NCBI RefSeq assembly: GCF_001425045.1
Contig: NZ_LMDJ01000031.1
Coordinates: forward strand, 1,768-65,767
Source of the DNA: Massilia sp. Root351
GTDB taxonomy: Bacteria; Pseudomonadota; Gammaproteobacteria; Burkholderiales; Burkholderiaceae_D
DNA: 64,000 nt
Direction of reading: 5' to 3'
The position numbers were made by a program, and so were the translations under genes. The first letter of the stretch is position 1. Each line of letters starts with the position of its first letter. The notes under the pieces are model-generated. The model was not told the DNA's origin, did no database searches, and saw only the letters and a program-made list of their open reading frames with translations. This document shows, one piece after another, positions 38,597 through 46,993 of this stretch.

Positions 38597-40063
38597 ATGA
38601 GTTTCGATCTTGAGTATGAAGTTCTGATCAAAGATTTAAAGTCCGCTTTCGTCACGTGCAAGCAATGGGAGGCTTTCTGCCGCCAGGATCCCAGTGCGCA
38701 GTGCGAACACAGCGCCCGCCTGCATTTGCTGGAGGAGGGCTACCGGCGGCAGCTGGAGCAGGTGCGCCAGCTGGTGCGCGAACAGTTTGCGCTGTTCGAC
38801 GCGCGCCGGGTGTCGTCGCTGATCGGCATCCCGACCCAGACGCTGGCGCCGGAGGAGTTGCTGATGCACCGCATCTGGATGGGCGGCCCCTTGCCGGACG
38901 GCGCCCGGCAAGCCATCTGCCAATGGGAAGCCGCCATCGCCGAGGTGCAGGCGCCGGATGATCCGGAATACGAACTGGTGCTGTGGGTGTGGGACGCGGC
39001 GCAGCTGCGCGGCGATCCCTCGTTCCGCGTGGGCCGCGATATCGGCGGCTGGGCCATCGGCGGTTATGTGGTGGGGCGCGATGTGCTGGCCGTGCATTCG
39101 CTGCGCAAGCTGGCGCAGGCGCGCGCCCCGCAGCGGCTGGCGCTGTTCGAGCAGCTGCACGCGGCGCGCTGCTACGTGAACCTGGCCGACTATTTCCGCC
39201 TCCTGATCCTGTACGAGGCCGGCGGGATCTACCTGGATGCGGATACGATGCCTTACCGCGCCGCCACCGCTTTCCTGGCCAAGCCGGAAGTGCCCGACTA
39301 TGTGAACTTCGCCTTCGATCCGCAAACGCAGCAAATCAACGCCACCTTCGTTTCGTGGCTCAATCTGATCAAGGATGAAAACGGCATGCTGGTGGCGCGG
39401 CGTGGCAATGGCGCGCTGCGCCAGATCCTCGCCGCCATGGACCGCAACCTGGACGGCATGCCGCATCCGCCGCAGCGTACGGATGCTGCCGCAATGCAGG
39501 ACTACGCGGCGCTGCTGCACCAGGCGACGTACGGCGAATGGCACCGCCACATCGGCCAGACCTTCCTCGCCTACCACGACATGACGCGGCGCCACGCGGT
39601 GCTGCACGACGGCCAGCCGGAGGCGGTGGTGGGCGGCCTGCGCGGTATGCGCTTGCGGGTTGACGCGATCACCGGTGCGGCGGTGCCCTTCAGCGCCGAC
39701 GAGGAGCGCAGCTATCTTGAATGTGTGGCGGCGCTGGAGCAGCGCGGCTGGCGGCTAGGGCACGCGCTGGAGCTGGAGACCGTGTCGGAACTGGCCTGGT
39801 TCCGCGAAGTGCCGCGCATGGCGTATGCCCCGCAATTGCGCGCGCAGCCGGAAAGCTGCAACTATTATTCCTTCCTGTCGCAGGACCAGTTGCTGGACCG
39901 GGTGAACACGCTGTTCGCAGCCTATCTGCTGGCGCGCAACGCGGACCGCATCCTCGGCGGGGACTACTGGTGTCCGACGCGCGGCAACGGACAACGCGAA
40001 CAGGTGGTGCTGCGCCTGGCTCGCCACGGCGTGGCGCAGGATGGCCGCAGGAGCGCCCAATGA
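38597..40063 (+). CDS. TcdA/TcdB-fold glycosyltransferase (DXD type)
   Basis: This 488-residue cytosolic protein has a glycosyltransferase domain of the DXD-containing family that includes TcdA/TcdB toxins and fungal Och1 types. HRIWMGGPLPD near residue 91 corresponds to the nucleotide-sugar binding start. VNLADYFRLLILYEAGG and IYLDADTMPYR (about 194-217) give the catalytic DAD motif. No signal peptide, helix or toxin domain is seen, so it is probably a tailoring enzyme rather than a secreted toxin. Sugar and acceptor are unknown. The ATG at 38597 sits behind GGAGAG; the last base overlap (ATGA) couples it to the GNAT gene. Confidence 0.85.
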   Translation: MSFDLEYEVLIKDLKSAFVTCKQWEAFCRQDPSAQCEHSARLHLLEEGYRRQLEQVRQLVREQFALFDARRVSSLIGIPTQTLAPEELLMHRIWMGGPLPDGARQAICQWEAAIAEVQAPDDPEYELVLWVWDAAQLRGDPSFRVGRDIGGWAIGGYVVGRDVLAVHSLRKLAQARAPQRLALFEQLHAARCYVNLADYFRLLILYEAGGIYLDADTMPYRAATAFLAKPEVPDYVNFAFDPQTQQINATFVSWLNLIKDENGMLVARRGNGALRQILAAMDRNLDGMPHPPQRTDAAAMQDYAALLHQATYGEWHRHIGQTFLAYHDMTRRHAVLHDGQPEAVVGGLRGMRLRVDAITGAAVPFSADEERSYLECVAALEQRGWRLGHALELETVSELAWFREVPRMAYAPQLRAQPESCNYYSFLSQDQLLDRVNTLFAAYLLARNADRILGGDYWCPTRGNGQREQVVLRLARHGVAQDGRRSAQ

Positions 40064-40674
40064 GTGCCTTGTTGCGGCCACCGGTTCCAGTGACGTTCGT
40101 TTCCGGCGCCGCGCTCGATGACGCTGTCCGCGACCGCATGGCCGAGCTGCTGTTTTCCACCAGCTACCTGGAGTACTGCTCGGCGGGGAACAAGCTGCGC
40201 CTGCCGCTGCGCGACCTGCAGCGGCGGCAGAACATCGAGCCCTACATCGGCCATGTGCATGGCATGGTGGAGCGCGGCGGCGGTGGCTTCGCCGGCTTTT
40301 TCACCGCTGCCACCGTGCGCGAGTTCGCGTCCGTGCCAGCGGTATCCCACTACCGCGACGAGGTGAGGGACATGGATGCCGCGTACGACGCCTTCATCGC
40401 CCGCAACGCGCGCGACGAAGACTTCCTGGTCGGCAGCCTGGCGATCGAGGCGCGCTGCCAGGGGCGCGGCTGGTTCGCCCACATGCTGGCGGAGATCGAA
40501 CGCCTGGCGCGCAGCCGCGCCTGTCCGCGCATCGTACTGACGGTGTGGGAAAGCAGCGCCGCCATGCCCATCTATCTGCGGCGCGGTTTCACGCGATGCG
40601 ACAGCTTCGGCTACGCCTACGAGCTGTTCTTCGACCGGCTGCACTTCCTTGAATACCAACTAAGCGGGGACTGA
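40060..40674 (+). CDS. GNAT-family acetyltransferase
   Basis: This 204-residue protein keeps the acetyl-CoA site of the GNAT fold (LVGSLAIEARCQGRGWFAHM) and the C-terminal WESSAAMPIYLRRGF block. It may acetylate an amino sugar or amine made by neighbours or act as self-protection. The substrate is unknown. It overlaps the glycosyltransferase stop by 4 bp and ends one base before the PhyH gene, so the three are tightly coupled. Confidence 0.85.
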   Translation: MSALLRPPVPVTFVSGAALDDAVRDRMAELLFSTSYLEYCSAGNKLRLPLRDLQRRQNIEPYIGHVHGMVERGGGGFAGFFTAATVREFASVPAVSHYRDEVRDMDAAYDAFIARNARDEDFLVGSLAIEARCQGRGWFAHMLAEIERLARSRACPRIVLTVWESSAAMPIYLRRGFTRCDSFGYAYELFFDRLHFLEYQLSGD

Positions 40675-40675
40675 A

Positions 40676-41638
40676 ATGCAAAGCATCGAATCGATCGGCA
40701 AGAACAGTATCGCGCGCCGCAACCTGTCCACTGTCGGCGCCGGCGCGGCGCGATTGAACGGCCGCCGGCACGGCGAGCCGCTGCGGGTGCTGTCCGAGCA
40801 GGACTGGGCATGCTGGGTGAACAACGGCTACGTGGTGATCAGGCAGGCTATCGCTGCGGACAAGGTGGCGCAGATCGAAAGCCTGATCTGGGACTTCGAA
40901 GAGATGGACCCCCGCGATCCCTCGACCTGGTACCCGCCGGAGAAGTCGCGCCTGCGCAAGACCGAACTGAGTTTCAACGCCGGCATGGTGGAACTGTACA
41001 ACCACCAGCACCTGTGGGATGCGCGCCAGTCGCAGCGCGTGTACGACGCGTTCGTGGATGTGTGGGGCCGCGAGGACCTGTGGGTGTCGATAGACCGCGT
41101 GAACCTGAATCTGCCGCCAGAGCCGGGCTTCGAGTTCAAGAGCTTCATGCATTGGGATTACGACCCGGATACAGACCCGCAGAACGTACAGGGCGTGCTG
41201 TCCATCAGCGACCAGGTGGACGAGGAGGTGGGCGGCTTCGTCTGTATCCCCGATCTGTTCCGCAACTACGCGTCGTGGCGCGCGCAGCAGCCGGACGATT
41301 GGGACTGGTACCGCCCCAAGGTGGCGGACCTGCCGCACGTGAGGGTGCCGCTGAAGAAGGGCGATCTGCTGATTTTCAACAGCAGGCTGTGTCACGGCAT
41401 ACGCCAGAACCGCTCGGCGGAGAAGGTGCGCATCGCGCAGTACATATCGATGATGCCGGCGCAGGAGGACAACGCCGAACTGCGCGCATGGCGCATCCGT
41501 TCCTGGCGCGAGCGGCTGGCGCCGGAAGGCTACAGCCTGCACGGCGATCCGCGCCGCAAGGAGCAGACCTGCTACGCCACCGCGCAGCTGAGCGGCCTGG
41601 GTGAACGGCTGCTCGGCCTGCGCGGCTGGAACGAATAA
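40676..41638 (+). CDS. Phytanoyl-CoA dioxygenase-family Fe(II)/2-oxoglutarate enzyme
   Basis: This 320-residue protein has the PhyH facial triad: HWDYD near residue 158 (His-X-Asp) and a distal His in FNSRLCHGIRQNRS near residue 240, whose Arg could bind 2-oxoglutarate. The start of the fold (GYVVIRQAIAADKVAQIESL) is also typical. Such enzymes hydroxylate or halogenate small molecules in many natural-product pathways. It probably hydroxylates an intermediate of this operon. The substrate is unknown. Confidence 0.88.
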   Translation: MQSIESIGKNSIARRNLSTVGAGAARLNGRRHGEPLRVLSEQDWACWVNNGYVVIRQAIAADKVAQIESLIWDFEEMDPRDPSTWYPPEKSRLRKTELSFNAGMVELYNHQHLWDARQSQRVYDAFVDVWGREDLWVSIDRVNLNLPPEPGFEFKSFMHWDYDPDTDPQNVQGVLSISDQVDEEVGGFVCIPDLFRNYASWRAQQPDDWDWYRPKVADLPHVRVPLKKGDLLIFNSRLCHGIRQNRSAEKVRIAQYISMMPAQEDNAELRAWRIRSWRERLAPEGYSLHGDPRRKEQTCYATAQLSGLGERLLGLRGWNE

Positions 41639-41662
41639 TTTTTACACGAGGAGAGTACGGAA

Positions 41663-43237
41663 ATGGCAGACGAACTGGCGCACAAAATCGGACAACTGTT
41701 CATGGTCGGCTTCGACGGGCTGGAGCCCGACGCCGCCATTGCGCGGCTGATACGGGAGCAGCGGGTGGGGGGCGTGATCCTGTTCCGGCGCAACGTGCAT
41801 ACGCCGCAGCAGGTGTCGGCGCTGTGCCGCAGCCTGCAGGAGATCAACGCGGAAGTGAGCGAGCAGCCGCTGCTGATCGCGCTGGACCAGGAAGGCGGCA
41901 TGGTGATGCGCATCGAGCAGGGCGTGACGCCGATACCGGCCGCCATGGCGTTCCAGGCCGCCGGCGCGGTGGCGCACTGCGAGCAGATGAATTTCGTCAA
42001 CGGCGACGAGATGGGCCAGATCGGCGTCAACATGCTGCTCGCGCCGGTGCTGGACGTGAACAACAATCCGCTCAACCCGGTGATCGGCGTGCGTGCCTAC
42101 GGCGAAGACGCGGACACCGTGATCCGCTACGGCATCGCGGCCATGCGCGGCCAGCAGCGCGCCGGCGCCATCGTCACCGCCAAGCACTTCCCAGGCCATG
42201 GCGACACGGCCGTGGACTCGCACTACGCGATGGCGTCCGTGCTGCACGGGCAGGAGCGCCTGCGCGAAGTGGAGCTGGCGCCGTTCCGCGCCGCCATCGA
42301 CGCCGGCGTGGACGCCATCATGACGGCCCACGTGGCTTTCCCGGCCTTCGAACCGGACGCCAGCCTGCCGGCCACGCTGTCGCGCAATGTACTCACCGGC
42401 CTGCTGCGTGAAGAAATGGGTTACGACGGCGCCGTCATTTCCGACTGCCTGGAGATGGGCGCGATATCGGAGGGCGTGGGCGTGGCTGCCGGCGCGGTGG
42501 CAACGCTGCTGGCTGGCACCGATATCGTGCTGGTGTCGCACCGCGAGGACCGCCAGCACGCTGCGATCGCCGCCGTGCTGCGCGCGGTGCAGCAGGGCGG
42601 CGTTCCGGAAGCGCGCATCGACGAGGCGCTGCGCCGCGTGCGCAAGCTGAAACAGGCGCGCGCAGTGCAGGCCTGGCGCGAGCGCCCGGCGGAGCCGCCG
42701 GCGCTGATGACGCCCGAGGCGCAGGCTTTGTCGCGCAAGATCCAGTACGCGGCGCTGACGCAAGCCGGATCGTTCCGGCCGCTCGACCTGTCGCTGCCGG
42801 TGGCGCTGCTGACCTTTGAAGTGCGCGACCGGACCGAGATCGATGAAGTGGCCACGGGCCGCAACAAGGAAGCGCGCAGTTCCATGCTGGCGGCGCTGCG
42901 GCGGGCCGGTGCGGCGGCGCGCGAGTATGCGCTGGCGGCGGACGCGCCGGACGACGAAATCGGCGAAGCGCTGGCGTTTGTGGAGGGCGCGCAGCAGATC
43001 GTGGTGCAGACCTACAACGCCATGCTGGTGTCCGGCCAGCGCCGCCTGCTGGCCGCGCTGCCGCCCGAGCGCCTGTGGGTGGTGGCCGGCCGCTTGCCGT
43101 ACGACCTGGACCTGGCGCCCGGCGCGCAGGGCCGCCTTGCGTCATTCGGCTGCCGTCCGGCTGCGCTGGAGCCGGTGGTGGACCGGCTGCTGGGGGCCGT
43201 GGCGGGCAAGGGCGTGGCCGCCGGCGCCGCCGCCTAG
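41663..43237 (+). CDS. NagZ-family (GH3) beta-N-acetylhexosaminidase
   Basis: This 524-residue protein shows the NagZ subset of GH3: LIALDQEGGMVMRIEQGVTP, the KHFPGHGDTAVDSHYAM loop (residues about 174-190) that supplies the acid/base pair, and ISDCLEMGAI with the nucleophile Asp near residue 260. A C-terminal part of about 190 residues resembles the second GH3 domain and is absent from housekeeping NagZ (about 340 residues). It ends the five-gene operon, 24 bp after the dioxygenase, and may release an N-acetylamino sugar from its product. Confidence 0.9.
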   Translation: MADELAHKIGQLFMVGFDGLEPDAAIARLIREQRVGGVILFRRNVHTPQQVSALCRSLQEINAEVSEQPLLIALDQEGGMVMRIEQGVTPIPAAMAFQAAGAVAHCEQMNFVNGDEMGQIGVNMLLAPVLDVNNNPLNPVIGVRAYGEDADTVIRYGIAAMRGQQRAGAIVTAKHFPGHGDTAVDSHYAMASVLHGQERLREVELAPFRAAIDAGVDAIMTAHVAFPAFEPDASLPATLSRNVLTGLLREEMGYDGAVISDCLEMGAISEGVGVAAGAVATLLAGTDIVLVSHREDRQHAAIAAVLRAVQQGGVPEARIDEALRRVRKLKQARAVQAWRERPAEPPALMTPEAQALSRKIQYAALTQAGSFRPLDLSLPVALLTFEVRDRTEIDEVATGRNKEARSSMLAALRRAGAAAREYALAADAPDDEIGEALAFVEGAQQIVVQTYNAMLVSGQRRLLAALPPERLWVVAGRLPYDLDLAPGAQGRLASFGCRPAALEPVVDRLLGAVAGKGVAAGAAA

Positions 43238-43244
43238 CGCGCCG

Positions 43245-44150
43245 CTACACCTCGTCGATCTGCGCGAACTGTTCGGCAAGGTAGTCGAGCAGGCCGCGCA
43301 CCGAGGGGATCAGGCCGCGCCGGGTGGGGAAGGCGGCATGGATCACCTCCTTCGGCGGCGACCAGCCCGGCAGCAGCCGCACCAGGCTGCCGTCGGCCAG
43401 CTGTTCGTGTACCATCATCAGCGGCAGCTTGACCACGCCGATGCCCGCCAGGGCAGCGTGGCGCAGCATGGTCATGTCGCTGGTGATGAACTTGGGACCA
43501 TAGTGCTGCGCCGCCTGGGCGCCGTCCGGGCCATGCAGATCCCATACGTTTCCTTCCAGCGCTGGGCCGGCGCCCAGGCTGGGCCACTGCGCCAGCTCCA
43601 TCGGCGACTGCGGCATGCCGTAGCGTTCCACCAGCGCCGGCGCCGCCACCAGGCACTGCCCGGCGTAGCCCAGCACGCGCATGGTCAGGTCGCTGTCGCT
43701 CAGCGGCAGGGGACGCACGCGCAGCGCCAGGTCCAGTCCTTCCGAAATCACGTCCACGGCGCGGTTCAGCGCCACCAGCTGCACCGTCACCTCCGGATAC
43801 TTGACGGCGAATGCCGCCAGCATCGGCCCCACGCGCGCGTGCAGCAGGCCGATGGGGCAGGACAATCGCACCGTGCCGCAGGGTTCCGCATGCGTGGCTT
43901 CGATCACGGTCTGCGCGGCTTCGGCCTCCACCAGCATGGCCTTGCAGCGGCTGTAGTAAGCCTGCCCCAGTTCCGTCACCGCGAAACTGCGCGTGGAGCG
44001 CTGCAGCAAGCGCGCGTCCAGCCGCTCTTCCAGCAGCGCAATGCGCCGGCTGAGCTTGGACTTCGGTATGCCCAGCGCACGCCCGGCAGGCGCGAATCCG
44101 GCGTGGTCGACAACCTGCACGAAGTAGTAGAGATCGTTCAAATCTTGCAT
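43245..44150 (-). CDS. LysR-family regulator
   Basis: This 301-residue LysR-type regulator has the N-terminal helix-turn-helix (LYYFVQVVDHAGFAPAGRAL, then LSRRIALLEERLDARLLQRS) and a substrate-binding effector domain ending VRGLLDYLAEQFAQ. It is divergent from pirin across 113 bp and likely controls pirin and itself. It resembles aromatic-compound or quinone responsive regulators often beside pirin. The ligand is unknown. It converges with the NagZ operon, with 7 bp between stops. Confidence 0.92.
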   Translation of the reverse strand: MQDLNDLYYFVQVVDHAGFAPAGRALGIPKSKLSRRIALLEERLDARLLQRSTRSFAVTELGQAYYSRCKAMLVEAEAAQTVIEATHAEPCGTVRLSCPIGLLHARVGPMLAAFAVKYPEVTVQLVALNRAVDVISEGLDLALRVRPLPLSDSDLTMRVLGYAGQCLVAAPALVERYGMPQSPMELAQWPSLGAGPALEGNVWDLHGPDGAQAAQHYGPKFITSDMTMLRHAALAGIGVVKLPLMMVHEQLADGSLVRLLPGWSPPKEVIHAAFPTRRGLIPSVRGLLDYLAEQFAQIDEV

Positions 44151-44170
44151 GGGGTGTTCTGGCTACTGTT

Positions 44171-44238
44171 CTAAAGATAGGACTCTGAAGGTGGATTTTA
44201 CCGTCTTTGCAAGCCATTGTTTCAGTTCTATGCTTTAG
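44171..44238. promoter_or_regulatory. Paired inverted LysR/pirin operator-like sites
   Basis: CTAAAGATAGGACT (44171-44184), read on the minus strand as AGTCCTATCTTTAG, matches AGTTCTATGCTTTAG (44224-44238) on the plus strand with one mismatch and one inserted base. The two inverted copies lie 39 bp apart between the LysR and pirin starts. They may be the LysR binding and activation sites. Confidence 0.4.
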
Positions 44239-44263
44239 CCATCAACGAAACCGGGGACAGGCG

Positions 44264-45130
44264 ATGAAAAAGACAATTGGTGTTTATGGCAATGACCGCC
44301 AGCATTGGGTTGGCGACGGCTTTCCGGTGCGCTCGCTGTTCTCGTACCACAACGATGCCAGGGCGCTGAGTCCCTTTCTGCTGCTGGACCGTGCCGGACC
44401 GACCGATTTCGCGCCATCGTCAGCGCCGCGCGGTGTGGGCCAGCATCCGCACCGCGGTTTCGAAACGGTGACCATCGTCTACAAAGGCGAAGTGGCGCAT
44501 CGCGATTCGGCCGGCAACGGCGGCGTGATCGGCCCCGGCGACGTGCAATGGATGACGGCCGGCGGCGGCATCCTGCACGAGGAGTTCCATTCCAGCGCTT
44601 TCACCCGCGACGGCGGCACGCTGGACATGGTGCAGCTGTGGGTGAACCTGCCTGCCAAGAACAAGCTGGCGGCGCCGGGCTACCAGGCCATCGTGGATGC
44701 CGATATTCCCGTGGCGCCGCTGGCGGAAGGGGCGATCACGCTGCGCGTGATCGCCGGCCAGTACGCCGGCCGCATCGGCCCGGCGCGCACCTTTACGCCG
44801 ATGCAGGTGTGGGACATGCGGCTGAACGGCGGCGCCGGCGCCGATCTGCCTGCGGCGGATGGCTGGACCACCATGCTGGTGGTGCTGCACGGCGCGGTGC
44901 GCGTGAACGGCGGCGCGCCAGCGCGCGAAGCGCAGATGGTGCTGCTGGAGCGCAGCGGCAGCGGTGTGCGCATCGACGCCGACGGCGACGCGGCGGTGCT
45001 GTTGCTGAGCGGCGAGCCGATCGAGGAGCAGGTGGTGGGCCATGGTCCTTTCGTGATGAACACGCAGGCCGAAATCGCGCAGGCAATCGATGATTTCAAC
45101 CAGGGGCGGTTCGCGCGCATCGCGCGCTGA
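44264..45130 (+). CDS. Pirin family protein
   Basis: Pirin-type bicupins bind iron; some oxidise quercetin, others regulate redox pathways. The 288-residue protein has the metal site motifs (GQHPHRGFETVTIVYKGEVA, HEEFHSS) and the C-terminal cupin (LLLSGEPIEEQVVGHGPFVM). The ATG at 44264 starts MKKTIGVYG; an upstream in-frame ATG at 44207 runs through the operator region and is unlikely. It is probably under control of the divergent LysR gene, with a ycaC remnant 29 bp downstream. Confidence 0.93.
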   Translation: MKKTIGVYGNDRQHWVGDGFPVRSLFSYHNDARALSPFLLLDRAGPTDFAPSSAPRGVGQHPHRGFETVTIVYKGEVAHRDSAGNGGVIGPGDVQWMTAGGGILHEEFHSSAFTRDGGTLDMVQLWVNLPAKNKLAAPGYQAIVDADIPVAPLAEGAITLRVIAGQYAGRIGPARTFTPMQVWDMRLNGGAGADLPAADGWTTMLVVLHGAVRVNGGAPAREAQMVLLERSGSGVRIDADGDAAVLLLSGEPIEEQVVGHGPFVMNTQAEIAQAIDDFNQGRFARIAR

Positions 45131-45159
45131 ATCCGGCCCGCCAACCAAGGAGTATCACC

Positions 45160-45583
45160 ATGAGCAAACCTTACGTCCGCCTGGACAAGAATAATGCTGC
45201 CGTACTGCTGGTCGACCACCAGGCCGGCTTGCTGTCGCTGGTGCGCGACATCGACCCGGGCAACGGGCAAGAAGCAGCTGATCATCGCCGGCGTCGTGAC
45301 GGAGGTGTGCGTCGCGTTTCCGGCGCTGTCCGCGCTCGAGGAGGGGTATGACGTGTTCGTGGTGACGGACGCCTCGGGCACCTTCAACGAGATCACCCGC
45401 CATGCCGCGTGGGACCGCATGTCGCAGGCCGGGGCGCAGCTAATGAGCTGGTTCGGCGTGGCGTGCGAACTGCACCGTGACTGGCGCAATGACATCGAGG
45501 GACTGGGCACGCTGTTCTCCAACCACATCCCCGATTATCGCAATCTGATTACCAGCTACAGCACGCTCACGGCCAAGGGTTGA
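45160..45583 (+). pseudogene. ycaC-like isochorismatase-family hydrolase with internal deletion
   Basis: The start matches the YcaC hydrolase family (PYVRLDKNNAAVLLVDHQAG, then SLVRDIDP). After about residue 34 the sequence jumps to a later part of the same family in another frame (TGKKQLIIAGVVTEVCVAFP onward to SYSTLTAKG). The Cys in TEVCVAFP is the usual nucleophile. Compared with a normal length near 208 residues, roughly 65-70 codons are missing and the frame is shifted. The junction holds GGGCAA-C-GGGCAA (45258-45270). No functional product is expected. Confidence 0.85.
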
Positions 45584-46603
45584 TCAGTCCTGGTCCTGCT
45601 GCTTGCGGTACACCAGCCAGCCGGCGATGGCGGTGAAGGCGGCGACGATGAAGGCGACCACCCAGAAACCGGCCGGGTCGTCCGCCATCGGCACGCCGCC
45701 CACGTTCATGCCCAGCAGGCCGGCGATGATGTTGATGGGCAGGGCCAGCACCGTGACGATGGTCAGCACGTACAGGCTCTGATTGTTGCTCTCGTTGACC
45801 TGCGCGGCGATTTCTTCCTGCAGCAACTTGATGCGTTCCTGCAGCGAGGCCATGTCGTTCAGCACCACGGCGAATTCCTCGGTGGCCGCGCGCAGCTCTT
45901 CGCTGTCCACGTCGGCCACCCAGGCGGGCGGTTTTTGCAGCAGGCGGAACAGCGCCGCCGGTTCCGGCGCCAGCAGGCGGCGCAGGCGCACCAGCACGCG
46001 CCGCAGCGCGCCCAGGTCGGTCCGCTTGCGCTTCAGCTTGCCTTGCAGCAGGTTGTCCTCGATGCCATCGACGCGGCTGATGGCGTCGCGCACGATCTTC
46101 ACCAGTGCGTCGGCCTGGTCGCGCAGCAGGTGGGTCAGCAGTTCCACCGGCGAACGTATCGGCTCGCCCGCGCGCACCGCCTGGCGCAAGCCTTCAATGG
46201 CCTTCAGCGGCTGGCGCCGCGCGCTGATGACCACTTGCCGGTCCACGCTCAGCCACAGCGTGGCGATGTCGGACGGGTCGAACGAAAAATCGTGCACCAC
46301 GTCGTTGACGACAGCGATCAGCGCGTTGTCGGCCAGTTCGATGCGCGTCGAGCGCTGGCCTTCATGCAGGCTTTCATAGAATTCCTCGGCCAGCGCCACG
46401 TGCTCGTTCATCCATTTCTCGCTGGCGGTGTTGGCCAGGTTGAAGTGCAGCCAGATGAATTCGCCCTCGTGGTGGCCGGGCTGCGCCAGCCATTCGCGGG
46501 CGGCGTCCGACTCGATCGGCAGGGGCTGATGATCGCGTCCGAACAAATAGCCGCAGACCAGGCCGGATTGGTCCGATCCATAGGCGGGCGCGTTGATCTG
46601 CAT
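45584..46603 (-). CDS. zntB: CorA-family zinc transporter ZntB
   Basis: ZntB-type CorA proteins move zinc or other divalent cations across the inner membrane. The 339-residue protein has a large acidic cytosolic domain, two C-terminal helices (SLYVLTIVTVLALPINIIAG; GFWVVAFIVAAFTAIAGWLV) and the GLLGMNVGGVP loop typical of ZntB. I chose ATG 46603 (MQINAPAYG) because TTGGAG precedes it by seven bases; ATG 46609 is the alternative. It ends 1 bp from the ycaC remnant and lies 43 bp after a DUF1971 gene. Confidence 0.9.
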   Translation of the reverse strand: MQINAPAYGSDQSGLVCGYLFGRDHQPLPIESDAAREWLAQPGHHEGEFIWLHFNLANTASEKWMNEHVALAEEFYESLHEGQRSTRIELADNALIAVVNDVVHDFSFDPSDIATLWLSVDRQVVISARRQPLKAIEGLRQAVRAGEPIRSPVELLTHLLRDQADALVKIVRDAISRVDGIEDNLLQGKLKRKRTDLGALRRVLVRLRRLLAPEPAALFRLLQKPPAWVADVDSEELRAATEEFAVVLNDMASLQERIKLLQEEIAAQVNESNNQSLYVLTIVTVLALPINIIAGLLGMNVGGVPMADDPAGFWVVAFIVAAFTAIAGWLVYRKQQDQD

Positions 46604-46646
46604 GGGCATCTCCAAGTTTGAGTGCCGCAAGCATAGCAAACTGCTG

Positions 46647-46922
46647 TTACCGGTGGAAGTCCACGCGGAAGCGCACCGGTCCGATGATCTCCACTTCATG
46701 CAGAATGCGCGGCTCGACAACGCCGGGCTGCTCGGGCGTCAGGCGGACGGTTTCCTTCTCCGGCCCGCTGATGTGGTACAGCAGGGCGCCTTCCAGCACC
46801 GCGATGCGGCCCCATACGCCGGCGGCGGTGCTGTGGTTGCGCTGCAGCGCCGCCGGCACCGTGTGTTCGGTGAAGTCGGCGCTGCTTTTGTAGAAGGCGA
46901 CGTTGTCTGGCAGGGTTTTCAT
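46647..46922 (-). CDS. DUF1971 cupin-like protein
   Basis: This 91-residue protein matches the DUF1971/TehB-N-like small cupin family (LPDNVAFYKSSADFTEHTVP, GVWGRIAVLEGALLYHISG, PGVVEPRILHEVEIIGPVRF). The family includes a domain fused to TehB and tellurite-related proteins, but function is mostly unknown. The His and Glu of ILHEVE suit a metal site. It may be co-transcribed with zntB. Confidence 0.85.
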   Translation of the reverse strand: MKTLPDNVAFYKSSADFTEHTVPAALQRNHSTAAGVWGRIAVLEGALLYHISGPEKETVRLTPEQPGVVEPRILHEVEIIGPVRFRVDFHR

Positions 46923-46993
46923 CGATGGCTCCCGTTTGATGTGTTAAGCCATTGTAGTTGAAAACCAATGAACATGCATTTAAAATGAATGTT

